The notes under the pieces were generated by a model. It was not told the origin of the DNA. It did no database searches and saw nothing but the letters and a program-made list of their open reading frames with translations. A DNA stretch of 51,274 nt. Source: Candidatus Muproteobacteria bacterium (lineage in GTDB: Bacteria; Pseudomonadota; Gammaproteobacteria; Acidiferrobacterales; SPGG2). Below, piece by piece: positions 8,925-18,287 of this stretch (its first letter is position 1; each line of letters begins with the position of its first letter). The stretch lies in the NCBI GenBank assembly GCA_003251795.1, contig QKEI01000251.1, positions 1-51,274 on the forward strand. The letters run 5' to 3'. The position numbers and the translations under genes were made by a program.

Positions 8925-9185
8925 TTAACGCATACTTGATAGATTCGCTATCAGCACAACGTTCTTGCGGCGTATCTCCTCAGCAATCTTGTGGGCCAAG
9001 TCACGATCGGCCGAACAGCAGACCATGGCTACTTTGGCACATTCTTCGCTGTCTTCCAAAGCGGCGTCCATGAGCGCCCGCTCTATCAACTCGGCTACCT
9101 CGTTCCGAGCAGCCGCTGACGGGGCAGTATCGAGGATCTGGCAAACTTTCTTTGCAATACCCGCTGCGCGCGTCTTAAAGTTCAT
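8925..9185 (-). CDS. Conserved hypothetical small protein
   Basis: An 86-residue soluble protein, MNFKTRAAGIAKKVCQ at the start and EEIRRKNVVLIANLSSMR at the end. It is predicted to be mostly helical, acidic in the middle (ERALMDAALEDSEECAKV) and has a Cys-Cys pair in MVCCSADRD. I do not recognise a named domain. ATG at 9185 is the only suitable start. It has proteobacterial codon use like its neighbours and no overlapping better candidate, which supports a real gene. It is convergent with the membrane protein gene and divergent from the aap operon. Confidence 0.6.
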   Translation of the reverse strand: MNFKTRAAGIAKKVCQILDTAPSAAARNEVAELIERALMDAALEDSEECAKVAMVCCSADRDLAHKIAEEIRRKNVVLIANLSSMR

Positions 9186-9508
9186 GGTTGCTTGCCCTCA
9201 AAAAAGCAATATGTATCCCACGTGATGCTCACACACGCCGGGAGAAGCTCGCAGCATAGCGCTGCCCGCATTGACAGTCCATCGCACTCCTAGTTTTCGG
9301 CTAGTAAAGCGGCGCCCTGGATGATGCAACAACACCCTTCACAGGCCCCGTCTCCATCCCCGCGACAAAGCTTAAATCGCTTGAGTGCGCCTTGGACGGT
9401 ATGCTAGCTTGTTGCCTTGACGAATCCCTAAGGCCGAAGTCATTCGAGACCGGCGGGCGATTTTAGTCAAATACCCGGACCACTACTAATAACATTGGAG
9501 GGGCTGCC
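9186..9508. other. 323-base intergenic region upstream of the aap operon
   Basis: No coding sequence is seen. The region must carry the promoter of aapJ and that of the small minus-strand gene. It has a short inverted pair CTAG-ttttcgg-CTAG around 9291-9305 and a GCAGC/GCTGC hairpin around 9250-9265. TTGACG at about 9417 resembles a -35 box, but no good -10 follows at the right spacing. The only clear signal is the GGAGGGG ribosome-binding site just before the GTG start of aapJ. Confidence 0.5.
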
Positions 9509-10528
9509 GTGAATCTTCTTAGAACTCTTGTCGTATCCACCGCCATCGCCTGTTTCACGTTCGCCGGTGTCGCTGGCGCTGGCACGCTCGATGATGTCAA
9601 GCGCAAAGGCTTCGTGCAATGCGGTGTAAGCCAGGGCCTTCCGGGCTTCTCGAATCCGGACGAAAAAGGCAACTGGACCGGCATCGATGTGGACATTTGT
9701 CGCGCTGTGGCCGCGGCCATCTTCGGGGATGCCAGTAAGGTCAAGTACACACCCTTATCCGCCAAGGAGCGTTTTACCGCGCTTCAATCCGGCGAGGTTG
9801 ACGTGCTATCGCGTAACACGACATGGACGCTTGTGCGCGACACGGCACTCGGTCTCAATTTTACCGGTGTCACCTATTACGATGGCCAAGGCTTCATGGT
9901 ACCGAAAAAGCTCGGTGTGAAAAGTGCCAAGGAGCTCAACGGTGCCTCGGTGTGCGTCAACATCGGTACCACCACGGAGCTCAACATGGCGGACTTCTTC
10001 CGTGCCAATAAGATGGAATACAAGCCGGTGGTGTTCGAGAAGGCTGACGAGGTGGTTGCTGCTTATGACGCCGGTCGTTGCGATGTTTACACGACCGATC
10101 GCTCCGGTCTCGCGGCGCAACGCCTGAAGCTCAAGAATCCAGATGCTCACATGGTGCTACCCGAGATTATTTCAAAGGAACCACTCGGGCCTGTGGTACG
10201 ACATGGCGATGACCAGTGGTTCGATCTGGTCAAGTGGACGCTCTATGCCATGCTCGAGGCTGAAGAGTATGGCTTGAATTCGAAGAACGTCGATAAGATG
10301 AAGAGCTCCAGTGATCCCGTTGTCAAGCGTTTGCTCGGTATCGAGGGCGACATGGGCAAGAACCTCGGTGTCGACAACAATTGGGTGTATAACATCGTCA
10401 AGCAGGTCGGCAACTATAGCGAGGTCTATGACCGAAATGTGGGTCCAGCGACACCGCTTAAGCTCGAGCGCGGCGCGAACGCGCTTTGGAAGGAAGGCGG
10501 CCTGCAGTACGGCATGCCTGTGCGCTAG
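9509..10528 (+). CDS. aapJ: General L-amino acid ABC transporter substrate-binding protein AapJ
   Basis: A 339-residue periplasmic binding protein of the polar amino-acid family (SBP_bac_3). The GTG start at 9509 follows a strong GGAGGGG site. A signal peptide (LLRTLVVSTAIACFTFAGVA, cleavage near GAG) leads into TLDDVKRKGFVQCGVSQGLP, the characteristic AapJ/BztA opening. Further blocks are NWTGIDVDICRAVAAAIFGD, LSRNTTWTLVRDTALGLNFT and the late LGVDNNWVYNIVKQVGNYSE. It captures a broad range of L-amino acids and delivers them to AapQM. It is the first gene of aapJQMP and is separated from aapQ by a strong hairpin. Confidence 0.95.
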   Translation: MNLLRTLVVSTAIACFTFAGVAGAGTLDDVKRKGFVQCGVSQGLPGFSNPDEKGNWTGIDVDICRAVAAAIFGDASKVKYTPLSAKERFTALQSGEVDVLSRNTTWTLVRDTALGLNFTGVTYYDGQGFMVPKKLGVKSAKELNGASVCVNIGTTTELNMADFFRANKMEYKPVVFEKADEVVAAYDAGRCDVYTTDRSGLAAQRLKLKNPDAHMVLPEIISKEPLGPVVRHGDDQWFDLVKWTLYAMLEAEEYGLNSKNVDKMKSSSDPVVKRLLGIEGDMGKNLGVDNNWVYNIVKQVGNYSEVYDRNVGPATPLKLERGANALWKEGGLQYGMPVR

Positions 10529-10562
10529 CGCAGCAGTGCACCTGGCTATCTAACTTTTAGCG

Positions 10563-10593
10563 CGTGTACCCGGCTGCACAGGCCGGGTATACG
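10563..10593 (+). promoter_or_regulatory. Intergenic hairpin between aapJ and aapQ
   Basis: Bases 10563-10574 (CGTGTACCCGGC) pair with 10582-10593 (GCCGGGTATACG) to give a 12-pair stem with one G-U pair and a seven-base loop. No T-run follows. Hairpins in this position are known to protect the upstream binding-protein message from 3' decay or to reduce read-through, giving more binding protein than membrane subunits. Either role would fit here. Confidence 0.65.
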
Positions 10594-10665
10594 AGTGTTC
10601 CCTTTGCTGTAGTTCGCAAGCGAGACTCGAGGCGCTGCTTGGCTGCCGAGAAAAAAGAAGCGCTA

Positions 10666-11841
10666 GTGCTGGCCAAACCGCCAGCGAAGCCGCCGATTTG
10701 GAACGACCCCCGCTACCGTGCGCTGTTCTTCCAGGTGCTGGTGCTCGGCGGCATTATCTTGCTCTGCGTTTTTCTAGTTCATAACACCCTGGCGAACTTA
10801 GCACGGCAGGGCATCGCCTCCGGCTTTGAGTTTCTCGGCCGCACTTCCGGTTTCAGTATCTCCATGCACCTGATCTCCTATGCGGAGGAGAACACTTATT
10901 TCCGTGCCTTTCTGGTCGGCTTGTTGAATACCCTACTGGTATCGGTCATCGGTATCGTGCTGGCGACCATCTTTGGCTTTATTCTCGGCATCGCCCGGCT
11001 TTCGAAAAACTGGCTCATTGCCAAGCTGGCGACCGTGTACATTGAGACGCTGCGCAACATCCCGCTGCTATTGCAACTGTTCTTCTGGTATTTCGGGATC
11101 CTGCGGCAACTCCCAGGTCCGCGTAACAGCATTGCCTTGTTCGATACCTTCTTTCTCAATATTCGCGGGCTGTTCTCACCGCAACCGATCCCGCAGCCGG
11201 GTTTCTGGTGGATTCCAGCTGCCTTGGGCGTGGCCATCGCCGGCATCATCTTTCTCGCCCGTTGGGCGCGCAAGCGCCAGGAGCAGACCGGTGAGCAGTT
11301 TCCGGTCTTCTGGACCTCGCTTGGACTCATCATTGGCCTACCGTTGATCGCTACGCTCATCACCGGCTTCCCGTTGAAATGGAACTATCCGGAACTGCAA
11401 GGTTTCAATTTCCAGGGCGGGTTGGTGCTCATACCAGAGTTCGTCGCGCTCGTGCTGGCGCTATCGCTGTATACCGCTACCTTTATCGCCGAAATCGTGC
11501 GTGCCGGTATTCTCGGCGTCAGTCACGGCCAAACCGAGGCTGCTTACTCGCTCGGACTGCGCCCCACACCGACGCTGCGCCTAGTCATCATCCCGCAGGC
11601 GCTGCGCATTATCATTCCGCCGCTCACCAGCCAGTATCTGAACCTGACCAAGAATTCTTCACTGGCGGCGGCCATTGCTTACCCCGATCTGGTGTTGGTT
11701 TTCGCGGGAACGGTGTTGATGCAGACGGGCCAAGCCGTTGAGATCATCGGCATTACTATGGCGGTGTACCTCACCATAAGTCTGCTGATCTCGGGATTGA
11801 TGAACTGGTACAACAAGAAAATGGCACTTGTAGAACGCTAG
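10666..11841 (+). CDS. aapQ: General L-amino acid ABC transporter permease AapQ
   Basis: A 391-residue inner-membrane permease from the GTG at 10666, which has an AAGAAG site just upstream and starts LVLAKPPAKPPIWNDPRYRA, the usual AapQ/BztB opening. An open frame from 10564 would run through the aapJ/aapQ hairpin and is rejected. The His/Glu/Gln-type permease domain shows FRAFLVGLLNTLLVSVIGIV and YIETLRNIPLLLQLFFWYFG. The cytoplasmic EAA loop, which contacts AapP, is ILGVSHGQTEAAYSLGLRPT. About eight membrane helices are present. Two bases separate its stop from aapM, so the two permease subunits are translationally coupled. Confidence 0.93.
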   Translation: MLAKPPAKPPIWNDPRYRALFFQVLVLGGIILLCVFLVHNTLANLARQGIASGFEFLGRTSGFSISMHLISYAEENTYFRAFLVGLLNTLLVSVIGIVLATIFGFILGIARLSKNWLIAKLATVYIETLRNIPLLLQLFFWYFGILRQLPGPRNSIALFDTFFLNIRGLFSPQPIPQPGFWWIPAALGVAIAGIIFLARWARKRQEQTGEQFPVFWTSLGLIIGLPLIATLITGFPLKWNYPELQGFNFQGGLVLIPEFVALVLALSLYTATFIAEIVRAGILGVSHGQTEAAYSLGLRPTPTLRLVIIPQALRIIIPPLTSQYLNLTKNSSLAAAIAYPDLVLVFAGTVLMQTGQAVEIIGITMAVYLTISLLISGLMNWYNKKMALVER

Positions 11842-11843
11842 CC

Positions 11844-13562
11844 ATGAGCGAGAAAAAACAACATTACGAACCCGGCAAGCATCCTGATCAGGCCCCACCC
11901 GTGACCGCCGTAGGGGCGATCGGCTGGTTGCGCCAGAATCTGTTCTCGTCATGGTCAAACGTGGTGCTTACCATTGTCGCGCTTTACATCCTCTACCAGC
12001 TCGTTCCGGGAGTTATCAAATGGGCATTCATCGACGCTGACTGGGTAGGCACTACCCGCCAGGACTGCAGTCGCGAGGGGGCTTGCTGGGTATTTATACA
12101 TGTGTGGTTCAAGCAGCTCATGTATGGACGCTACCCGGAAATCTGGCGCATCAACATAGCCTATCTGCTGCTCGTGGTAGGGATGATCCTGCTGTTTATC
12201 CCCCGTTTTCGCTGGAAACATTGGGTCGCCGTGTTCCTGCTAGTAGTCTACCCCATGATTGCAACAGTCTTGTTCACGGGACTGTCTGCTGGAAACATAG
12301 AGGCGTGGCCTTATCGCTTAATGGTACTCTCGGCGCTGGCGATCGCCATCCTCGCGTTACTGCCACTGCTCGGGATCAGGCGGGAACGCAGCGCGGTCGT
12401 CGCAATCTTGTTACTGATTTTCGTACCACTTTGGGGCCTCTCTGCATCGTCCACTTGGACAGCGGGCCTACTCTACGGTGCCCCACCCTGGGCCGCTTTC
12501 ATCGGTGTCCTGCTCGCCACGCTGCCCATGGTCACCCTGGCGGTCGCACTGATGTTCTCGCAATGGCGCACCCTCATTTGGGAACATTTCTGGCAACTCT
12601 GCATTGTGGTTGCCATCATCACTTGTGTCGGTTTTCTGGTGCCACTGTGGGCGTGGCAGGATACCGCCGGGTCAACGCCCCCTTGGGTCATGGCATTGAC
12701 CGCAGCGCTGTTGTCACTCGCCGCCATCAGCCCTTGGGGTTATGAGCGTGACGCTGGACTACCCGGCCAGCTTGCGCGGCTACTGTTACCAGCTTACCTA
12801 TTTATCGCCTACCTAGTGTTTGCTGGACCACCAGATTTTCTTAACTTCGGTAGCCTCGACTGGACAGCCAACACCGAACCGTTCTTTGCCAGTTTGAAAG
12901 AGACAACATTGCCAGAGGTTGAAACACCACTATGGGGCGGCCTGTTTCTAACGTTGGTAATCGCCATCACAGGTATTGTCGCCTCGTTGCCCATCGGGAT
13001 CGTTTTGGCGCTTGGCCGCCGTTCGCACATGCCGATCATCAGGGCGGTCTGTGTCGGCTTCATTGAGTTCTGGCGCGGCGTACCGTTAATTACGGTGTTG
13101 TTTATGTCCTCAGTAATGTTTCCGCTGTTCATGCCCGAAGGTGTGAATTTCGATAAGTTGGTGCGGGCGCTCGTCGGTGTCGCCATTTTCTCTGCCGCTT
13201 ATATGGCTGAGGTTGTACGCGGTGGATTGCAGGCCATACCCAAGGGGCAGTATGAGGCGGCGCAGGCGCTCGGTCTGAGCTACCCGAAAATGATGGTATT
13301 CATCGTCCTGCCGCAGGCGTTGAAACTCGTGATCCCTGGCATCGTGAACACATTTATCGGTCTCTTCAAAGACACGACGCTAGTGCTGATCATTGGCCTG
13401 TTCGATTTTCTCGGAATGGCGCAGCTCGCTGCCACCAACCCAGATTGGCTGGGTTTCGCGGTCGAAGGCTATGTCTTCACTGGCTTCGGCTTCTGGATTT
13501 TTTGCTTCAGCATGTCACGTTACAGCCAGTACCTGGAAAAGAAACTGCATACCGGACACTAG
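11844..13562 (+). CDS. aapM: General L-amino acid ABC transporter permease AapM, expanded form
   Basis: The second permease subunit, 572 residues. The N-terminus (AIGWLRQNLFSSWSNVVLTI, then ADWVGTTRQDC and EGACWVF) and the C-terminal transport domain from about residue 363 (PLWGGLFLTLVIAITGIVAS, EFWRGVPLITVLFMSSVM, then the EAA loop GLQAIPKGQYEAAQALGLSY) are standard AapM. Family members I know have about 365-390 residues. The extra length is a block from about residue 146 to 345 with roughly six additional hydrophobic helices, inserted between the two conserved parts. The frame is uninterrupted across it, so this is a real fused insertion rather than a frameshift. The function of the added membrane domain is unknown. 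Confidence 0.92.
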   Translation: MSEKKQHYEPGKHPDQAPPVTAVGAIGWLRQNLFSSWSNVVLTIVALYILYQLVPGVIKWAFIDADWVGTTRQDCSREGACWVFIHVWFKQLMYGRYPEIWRINIAYLLLVVGMILLFIPRFRWKHWVAVFLLVVYPMIATVLFTGLSAGNIEAWPYRLMVLSALAIAILALLPLLGIRRERSAVVAILLLIFVPLWGLSASSTWTAGLLYGAPPWAAFIGVLLATLPMVTLAVALMFSQWRTLIWEHFWQLCIVVAIITCVGFLVPLWAWQDTAGSTPPWVMALTAALLSLAAISPWGYERDAGLPGQLARLLLPAYLFIAYLVFAGPPDFLNFGSLDWTANTEPFFASLKETTLPEVETPLWGGLFLTLVIAITGIVASLPIGIVLALGRRSHMPIIRAVCVGFIEFWRGVPLITVLFMSSVMFPLFMPEGVNFDKLVRALVGVAIFSAAYMAEVVRGGLQAIPKGQYEAAQALGLSYPKMMVFIVLPQALKLVIPGIVNTFIGLFKDTTLVLIIGLFDFLGMAQLAATNPDWLGFAVEGYVFTGFGFWIFCFSMSRYSQYLEKKLHTGH

Positions 13563-13603
13563 TCAGGCTACCTGACGTCTGCAGAGCGTGAGAGGGAAAA
13601 GAT

Positions 13604-14386
13604 ATGGCCAAAGCGACGCGCAAATCAAGCAAGCGGATGACCGTCTCGCAGGAGGTCATGATTCAGATGATCGACGTGCACAAGTGGTACGGTCAGTTCC
13701 ACGTGCTCAAAGATATCAATCTGACGGTCAACAAGGGTGAACGCATCGTCATCTGCGGACCCTCAGGTTCCGGAAAGTCGACCCTGATCCGATGCATCAA
13801 CCGGCTCGAGGAACACCAGCGCGGACAGATCATCGTTGAAGGCACCGAGCTTACTGGCGATCTCAAGCATGTGGAGCTGATACGCAGCGAGGTCGGCATG
13901 GTGTTCCAGCATTTCAACCTGTTTCCTCACCTTACGGTAATGGAAAACCTTTGCCTAGCACCGATTTGGGTGCGAAAGATGCCGCGCCAGGAAGCGGAGG
14001 AGGTTGCCATGAACTATCTCGAGCGCGTCAAGATCCCCGAGCAAGCGAGGAAGTACCCAGGACAACTCTCCGGTGGTCAGCAACAGCGTGTTGCCATCGC
14101 TCGATCGCTTTGCATGAGCCCCAAGGTGATGTTGTTCGACGAACCAACGTCAGCCCTGGATCCGGAAATGATCAAAGAGGTGCTCGACGTCATGGTCGAG
14201 TTGGCAGAAAGCGGCATGACCATGCTTTGCGTCACCCATGAAATGGGTTTCGCCAAGACCGTCTCCAATCGCGTGATCTTCATGGACGAAGGCCAAATCA
14301 TCGAGGAGAACGAACCCGAGGAGTTTTTCAACCATCCGCGCTCCGACCGCACCAAGCTCTTCCTCAGTCAGATCCTGCATCATTAG
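13604..14386 (+). CDS. aapP: General L-amino acid ABC transporter ATP-binding protein AapP
   Basis: A 260-residue ABC ATPase of the polar amino-acid (GlnQ/HisP) type that powers AapQM. Visible motifs are Walker [10 protein letters not shown], the Q-loop in [20 protein letters not shown], the signature [15 protein letters not shown], Walker [13 protein letters not shown] and the switch His in [11 protein letters not shown] 13604 is preceded by GAGAGGGAAAAG. An N-terminal basic stretch ([18 protein letters not shown]) precedes the domain. The 41-base gap after aapM holds a small GTCAGG/CCTGAC hairpin (13562-13576). It is the last gene of aapJQMP. Confidence 0.95.
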   Translation: MAKATRKSSKRMTVSQEVMIQMIDVHKWYGQFHVLKDINLTVNKGERIVICGPSGSGKSTLIRCINRLEEHQRGQIIVEGTELTGDLKHVELIRSEVGMVFQHFNLFPHLTVMENLCLAPIWVRKMPRQEAEEVAMNYLERVKIPEQARKYPGQLSGGQQQRVAIARSLCMSPKVMLFDEPTSALDPEMIKEVLDVMVELAESGMTMLCVTHEMGFAKTVSNRVIFMDEGQIIEENEPEEFFNHPRSDRTKLFLSQILHH

Positions 14387-14492
14387 CCGTGCGCACCCCT
14401 GGACGCATAATCTGAATTCGGGTCCAATAGGACTGTTGTGCCACCAAGCACGATGGTGCTGGCAGTGAAATGGATGCACCAAAGGATCTTTT

Positions 14493-15155
14493 GTGACCCA
14501 GGTAGATGTCGAAATCACCACGGCGTTCGCAACCCCGCTCGTTACTGTAGCCCTGCCTGATAGCGAGAGCTTGAACCGTGCGCTGACTGAGCTGTTTCTA
14601 CAAAAGGAACGAGAAGGGGATAAGTACCGTACCCCTGTGCACATCCCGACACAGATCGGCGATATTTTCGAGAGCACCTTCGATCTGTTCGACTGGCCTG
14701 ATGAGCCGGTACAGCGGCTGGCACGGGAGTGCCATCGCATCCTGCGCGACTACGTCGCCACGCTAAACAAGTATTCAGAAGCGGAGATGAATCAGTTTCA
14801 GTTTCATTATCACGCCTGGTTCCACATCACGCGCCGCGGTGGCTACCAGTCGATTCACTATCACCCGAAGGCCTCGTGGTCAGGTATCTATTGCGTGCGT
14901 ACTGGGGATACGGTCGAGGGTCGCCCGGAAAGCGGTATGGTCAAATTCTACGATCCACGTGGCGCCGTTTTTATGCACGCCGATCCAGGCAACGAGCGGC
15001 TGCTACCTGCCTTCAGCACCACGCCGGTCTATTTGACGCACAAAGAGGGTCAGTTGGTGATATTCCCTTCGTTTCTCATGCACGAGGTGTTGCCATACCT
15101 CGGCGAGAGCGAGCGCATCGTTGCACCGTTCAATGCCTGGATTACGCGTAGCTAA
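14493..15155 (+). CDS. Putative Fe(II)/2-oxoglutarate oxygenase (TIGR02466-type)
   Basis: A 220-residue protein resembling the uncharacterised TIGR02466 group of cupin-fold 2-oxoglutarate oxygenases. Metal-ligand candidates are His122 and His124 in YQSIHYHPKASWSGIYCV, the distal His197 in FPSFLMHEVLPYLG, and Arg208 in ESERIVAPFNAW as the likely 2-oxoglutarate anchor. The GTG start at 14493 follows AAAGGATC. There is no signal peptide, so it is cytoplasmic. It sits 106 bases after aapP and 32 bases before a PiuC-type oxygenase on the same strand. Hydroxylation of an amino acid or peptide would fit the context, but the substrate is unknown. Confidence 0.8.
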   Translation: MTQVDVEITTAFATPLVTVALPDSESLNRALTELFLQKEREGDKYRTPVHIPTQIGDIFESTFDLFDWPDEPVQRLARECHRILRDYVATLNKYSEAEMNQFQFHYHAWFHITRRGGYQSIHYHPKASWSGIYCVRTGDTVEGRPESGMVKFYDPRGAVFMHADPGNERLLPAFSTTPVYLTHKEGQLVIFPSFLMHEVLPYLGESERIVAPFNAWITRS

Positions 15156-15187
15156 CTGAACTCGCAGTACCCTGTAGGATCAACCAC

Positions 15188-15862
15188 ATGATAATCACGA
15201 TACCGCAACTGCTGCCCGACGCCGTTGCCGATCAGATCGTTTCCGAGTTGAGCGCGCTCGCTTGGCATGCCGGCGATAGCACCGACAGCGATTATGCCGG
15301 CCGGATCAAGCAAAACCTCGAACTCAAGGAGCAAGACAGCCCAGTCGCAAAGAAATACGCACAGCTGTTATTACAGGCGATCTTGACTAACCCCGAGCTA
15401 CGCAGCAAGGCGTTCCCGCACAAGGGCAAGCTGCCACAGTTCAACAAGTACACCGAAGGCGGGGCGTATCACAAGCATTCGGACTCGGCGTTCATGGGGT
15501 CGCCTGAGATCCGCACCGATTTTTCGATTACTATCTTCCTCAATTCCCCGGCCGACTATGATGGCGGTGAGCTAACGCTCGAGTACTCCACTGGCGAGGT
15601 GCGTAAGGTCAAGGAGCGCAAGGGGACGCTGGTGTGCTACCCATCCGGCGTGCTGCACTACGTCACACCGGTTACGCGCGGTGCGCGTTATGCCGCCATT
15701 ACCTGGTTGCAGTCATTTATCAGAACAGCGCAACAGCGCGACCTACTGGCAAGTCTCGTCGGTTTGTCGAATCGGCTCAAGGCCAAGGAAGGGTTAAGCG
15801 ACACTTACACCGAGCTTATCAGTATCCAAAACAACCTGTTGCGGATGTGGTCTGAGTTCTAA
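15188..15862 (+). CDS. Fe(II)-dependent PKHD-type hydroxylase (PiuC/YbiX family)
   Basis: A 224-residue protein matching the PiuC/YbiX family end to end. The iron-binding triad is His97 and Asp99 in GAYHKHSDSAFMG and His157 in YPSGVLHYVTPV, with Arg167 in RGARYAAITWLQ for 2-oxoglutarate. The N-terminus MIITIPQLLPDAVADQI and the C-terminal NNLLRMWSEF are also typical. In other bacteria the family is often linked to iron uptake genes. Here no siderophore receptor is nearby, and it instead follows another 2-oxoglutarate oxygenase and the Aap importer. Its target molecule is not established for the family. Confidence 0.92.
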   Translation: MIITIPQLLPDAVADQIVSELSALAWHAGDSTDSDYAGRIKQNLELKEQDSPVAKKYAQLLLQAILTNPELRSKAFPHKGKLPQFNKYTEGGAYHKHSDSAFMGSPEIRTDFSITIFLNSPADYDGGELTLEYSTGEVRKVKERKGTLVCYPSGVLHYVTPVTRGARYAAITWLQSFIRTAQQRDLLASLVGLSNRLKAKEGLSDTYTELISIQNNLLRMWSEF

Positions 15863-15908
15863 GGCGCACCAACCTGCTGTGAGCTGACCGTTCTCCTGCC
15901 GGTCCTAG

Positions 15909-17864
15909 TCAGGAAGCGCCTAGCTCCGGAAGATTGGCGAACAAATCGAGCGCTTCCGGGTTTGCTAGCGCCTCTCGATTCTTTACCGGTTCGCCGTGCA
16001 CCACGTTGCGCACAGCGAGCTCAACGATCTTGCCGCTTCTGGTTCTCGGAATATCGGCGATCTGAACGATCTTCGCGGGGACGTGTCGTGGTGTAGTGTT
16101 GCGGCGAATCTGTTGTTTGATCTTATTGACCAGGCTTTCATCCAACGCGAGGCCGTCACGTAAGCGCACAAATAACACCACGCGCACATCGCCCTGCCAC
16201 TGTTGGCCGATAACTAGACTCTCGACTACCTCGTGCAACTGTTCGACTTGGCGGTAGATCTCTGCCGTGCCAATACGCACGCCTCCTGGATTGAGCACGG
16301 CGTCGGAACGACCGTAGATAATCATGCCATCGTGCTCGCTGAGCTCGACATAGTCGCCATGGCACCAAACGCCGGGAAATCGCTCGAAGTAGGCCGCGCG
16401 GTATTTAGCCCCGTCGGGATCGTTCCAAAAGCTAATCGGCATCGAAGGAAACGGTGCAGTACACACAAGCTCGCCTTTCTTGCCTGTAACCGGCTTGCCG
16501 TCTTCATCATAGACCTCAACACGCATAGCAAGCCCACGACACTGTAGCTCACCGCGCCACACGGGCAAGATGGGATTACCTAGGGCAAAACAAGAGATGA
16601 TGTCAGTGCCGCCTGAGATCGATGATAAACAAACATCGCGCTTGACCTTATCGTAGACGAAGTCAAAGCTTTCCGGCACCAGCGGCGAGCCGGTGGAGAG
16701 TATGGTTCGCATGCGAGCAAGATTGTGTGTCTTGACTGGCGCCAGCCCGGCCTTATTTACCGCATCGATGTACTTTGCCGATGTGCCGAAAACCGTAATG
16801 CCTTCTGCTTCCGCATAGTCAAATAACACCGTGCCATCGGGGTGGAACGGGGAACCGTCGTATAGCATGAGCGTGGCACCACTAGCGAGACCCGAGACCA
16901 GCCAGTTCCACATCATCCAACCGCAGGTAGTGAAGTAGGAAAACCGGTCGTCGCGCTTGAGATCGACATGCAACAGATGCTCTTTGAGATGCTGGATTAG
17001 CGTGCCACCAGCCCCGTGCACAATACACTTCGGTACACCAGTGGTACCGGAGGAATACATAATATAGAGCGGGTGGTTAAACGACAGCTGCGCAAAGTCG
17101 ATGTCGCAAGCAATGTACGGAGAAACGAAGTCCTCAAGCACTGACGCGTGTGCTATGTCCGATAGCGCAGGCTCGCTCGAGACATATGGCACGACTACCA
17201 CTTGCTCGAGCGTGGGCAGCGCGCGGGCGATGTCCCTTAGCTTTCCCAGCGAATCGTGCGTCTCGCCGTTGTAATAATAGCCGTCGGCACTGAACAACAC
17301 CTTCGGGCCGATCTGGCCGAAGCGATCGAGCACACCCTGCACGCCAAAGTCCGGTGAACACGATGACCAGATGGCCCCAATCGAGGCAGTTGCGAGCATC
17401 GCAATCACCGCCTCGGGCATGTTTGGTAAGTAGCCGCCTACGCGATCACCTGCAACCACCCCTTTGGCACGCAGCGCCTGCGCCAGCTGCGATACTTGAT
17501 CATAAAGCGTCGCGTGTGTCAGAGTTCGCTTGACTCGATCCTCACCCCAAAAAACAACCGCCGCACCCTTATCCCGCCGACGCAATAGATTGTCAGCAAA
17601 ATTCAGACGCGCATCGGGAAACCATTGCGCACCGGGCATCTTGTCAGCGTCTTTGAGCACCAGTTCACCCCGATATTCGGCTTTGACCTGTGCAAACGAC
17701 CAAAGCGATTGCCAGAATTGTTCCGGTTGCTCGATGGACCAGCGATAGAGCGCACTATAATCAGTGACGGCAACGTTCCATTGCGCGCACACCTCACGCA
17801 TAAAAGCATGCAGATTAGCCTGCTCGATACGCTCAGGAGAAGGTGTCCACAGTGGTGCAATCAC
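15909..17864 (-). CDS. Acetoacetate-CoA ligase (acetoacetyl-CoA synthetase)
   Basis: A 651-residue adenylate-forming enzyme that converts acetoacetate, ATP and CoA to acetoacetyl-CoA. Its length and sequence are those of the AACS family: N-terminal [20 protein letters not shown], then [15 protein letters not shown], the ATP-binding loop [10 protein letters not shown] near 270-280, and the C-terminal catalytic lysine near 612 in [13 protein letters not shown]. The start is GTG at 17864. It would recycle acetoacetate from leucine or ketone-body breakdown or polyhydroxybutyrate turnover. The next gene upstream on the same strand is the hemerythrin-like gene, 18 bases away, so the two may be co-transcribed. 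Confidence 0.93.
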   Translation of the reverse strand: MIAPLWTPSPERIEQANLHAFMREVCAQWNVAVTDYSALYRWSIEQPEQFWQSLWSFAQVKAEYRGELVLKDADKMPGAQWFPDARLNFADNLLRRRDKGAAVVFWGEDRVKRTLTHATLYDQVSQLAQALRAKGVVAGDRVGGYLPNMPEAVIAMLATASIGAIWSSCSPDFGVQGVLDRFGQIGPKVLFSADGYYYNGETHDSLGKLRDIARALPTLEQVVVVPYVSSEPALSDIAHASVLEDFVSPYIACDIDFAQLSFNHPLYIMYSSGTTGVPKCIVHGAGGTLIQHLKEHLLHVDLKRDDRFSYFTTCGWMMWNWLVSGLASGATLMLYDGSPFHPDGTVLFDYAEAEGITVFGTSAKYIDAVNKAGLAPVKTHNLARMRTILSTGSPLVPESFDFVYDKVKRDVCLSSISGGTDIISCFALGNPILPVWRGELQCRGLAMRVEVYDEDGKPVTGKKGELVCTAPFPSMPISFWNDPDGAKYRAAYFERFPGVWCHGDYVELSEHDGMIIYGRSDAVLNPGGVRIGTAEIYRQVEQLHEVVESLVIGQQWQGDVRVVLFVRLRDGLALDESLVNKIKQQIRRNTTPRHVPAKIVQIADIPRTRSGKIVELAVRNVVHGEPVKNREALANPEALDLFANLPELGAS

Positions 17865-17882
17865 GGTCCGGTCACGCCCGCG

Positions 17883-18287
17883 TCATGCGTGCAACAGCTT
17901 TTCTGCCAAGCTATGCTCTCTATGCTCATGTTGGTGCAGGCTCTTGATCACTGCAGCCACTTCGTTGAGGATCTCTGATGCTTGTGTCTCATTGGCCAGT
18001 CGCGCACGTTCAAGCACCCCGCGCACAGACGATAATATGATGCAGTGCTCGTTCACCAATACCCGCAGCTCGTCGTGGTGCGTGGAACCGTAGGCCCCAA
18101 GAGATTCGTAAAGGCCGCCAGGAAACTGTTCGTGTGCGAAATGATTGATCAGCAGCGCGTGCAGCTCCTCCAGCATGGGTACTAGCTGCACGAGGCTACG
18201 GTGCTGTTCGAGCCTGTGCACCAGGCTCATGATGTCACGATGCTCCTCGGCCAGTGCCCGGTAACTTTTTTCGATATTGGAACGCAC
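17883..18287 (-). CDS. Hemerythrin-like domain protein
   Basis: I place the start at GTG 18287, directly behind a GAGGGGGA ribosome-binding site, giving 134 residues. The longer open frame up to 18569 adds an arginine-rich stretch without protein character and is rejected. The domain is a four-helix bundle with clustered His and acidic residues: AEEHRDIMSLVHRLEQH, LINHFAHEQFPGGLYE, STHHDELRVLVNEHC and LHQHEHREHSLAEKLLHA. These fit a non-haem di-iron hemerythrin fold that could bind oxygen or sense redox state or metals. It is divergent from the glutamate dehydrogenase gene and upstream of acetoacetyl-CoA synthetase. Confidence 0.8.
   Translation of the reverse strand: MRSNIEKSYRALAEEHRDIMSLVHRLEQHRSLVQLVPMLEELHALLINHFAHEQFPGGLYESLGAYGSTHHDELRVLVNEHCIILSSVRGVLERARLANETQASEILNEVAAVIKSLHQHEHREHSLAEKLLHA

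Noticed and set aside
9380..9450. Sigma-54 or sigma-70 promoter for aapJ
   Set aside because: GG and GC doublets and a TTGACG box are present but none has the right spacing to a partner element.
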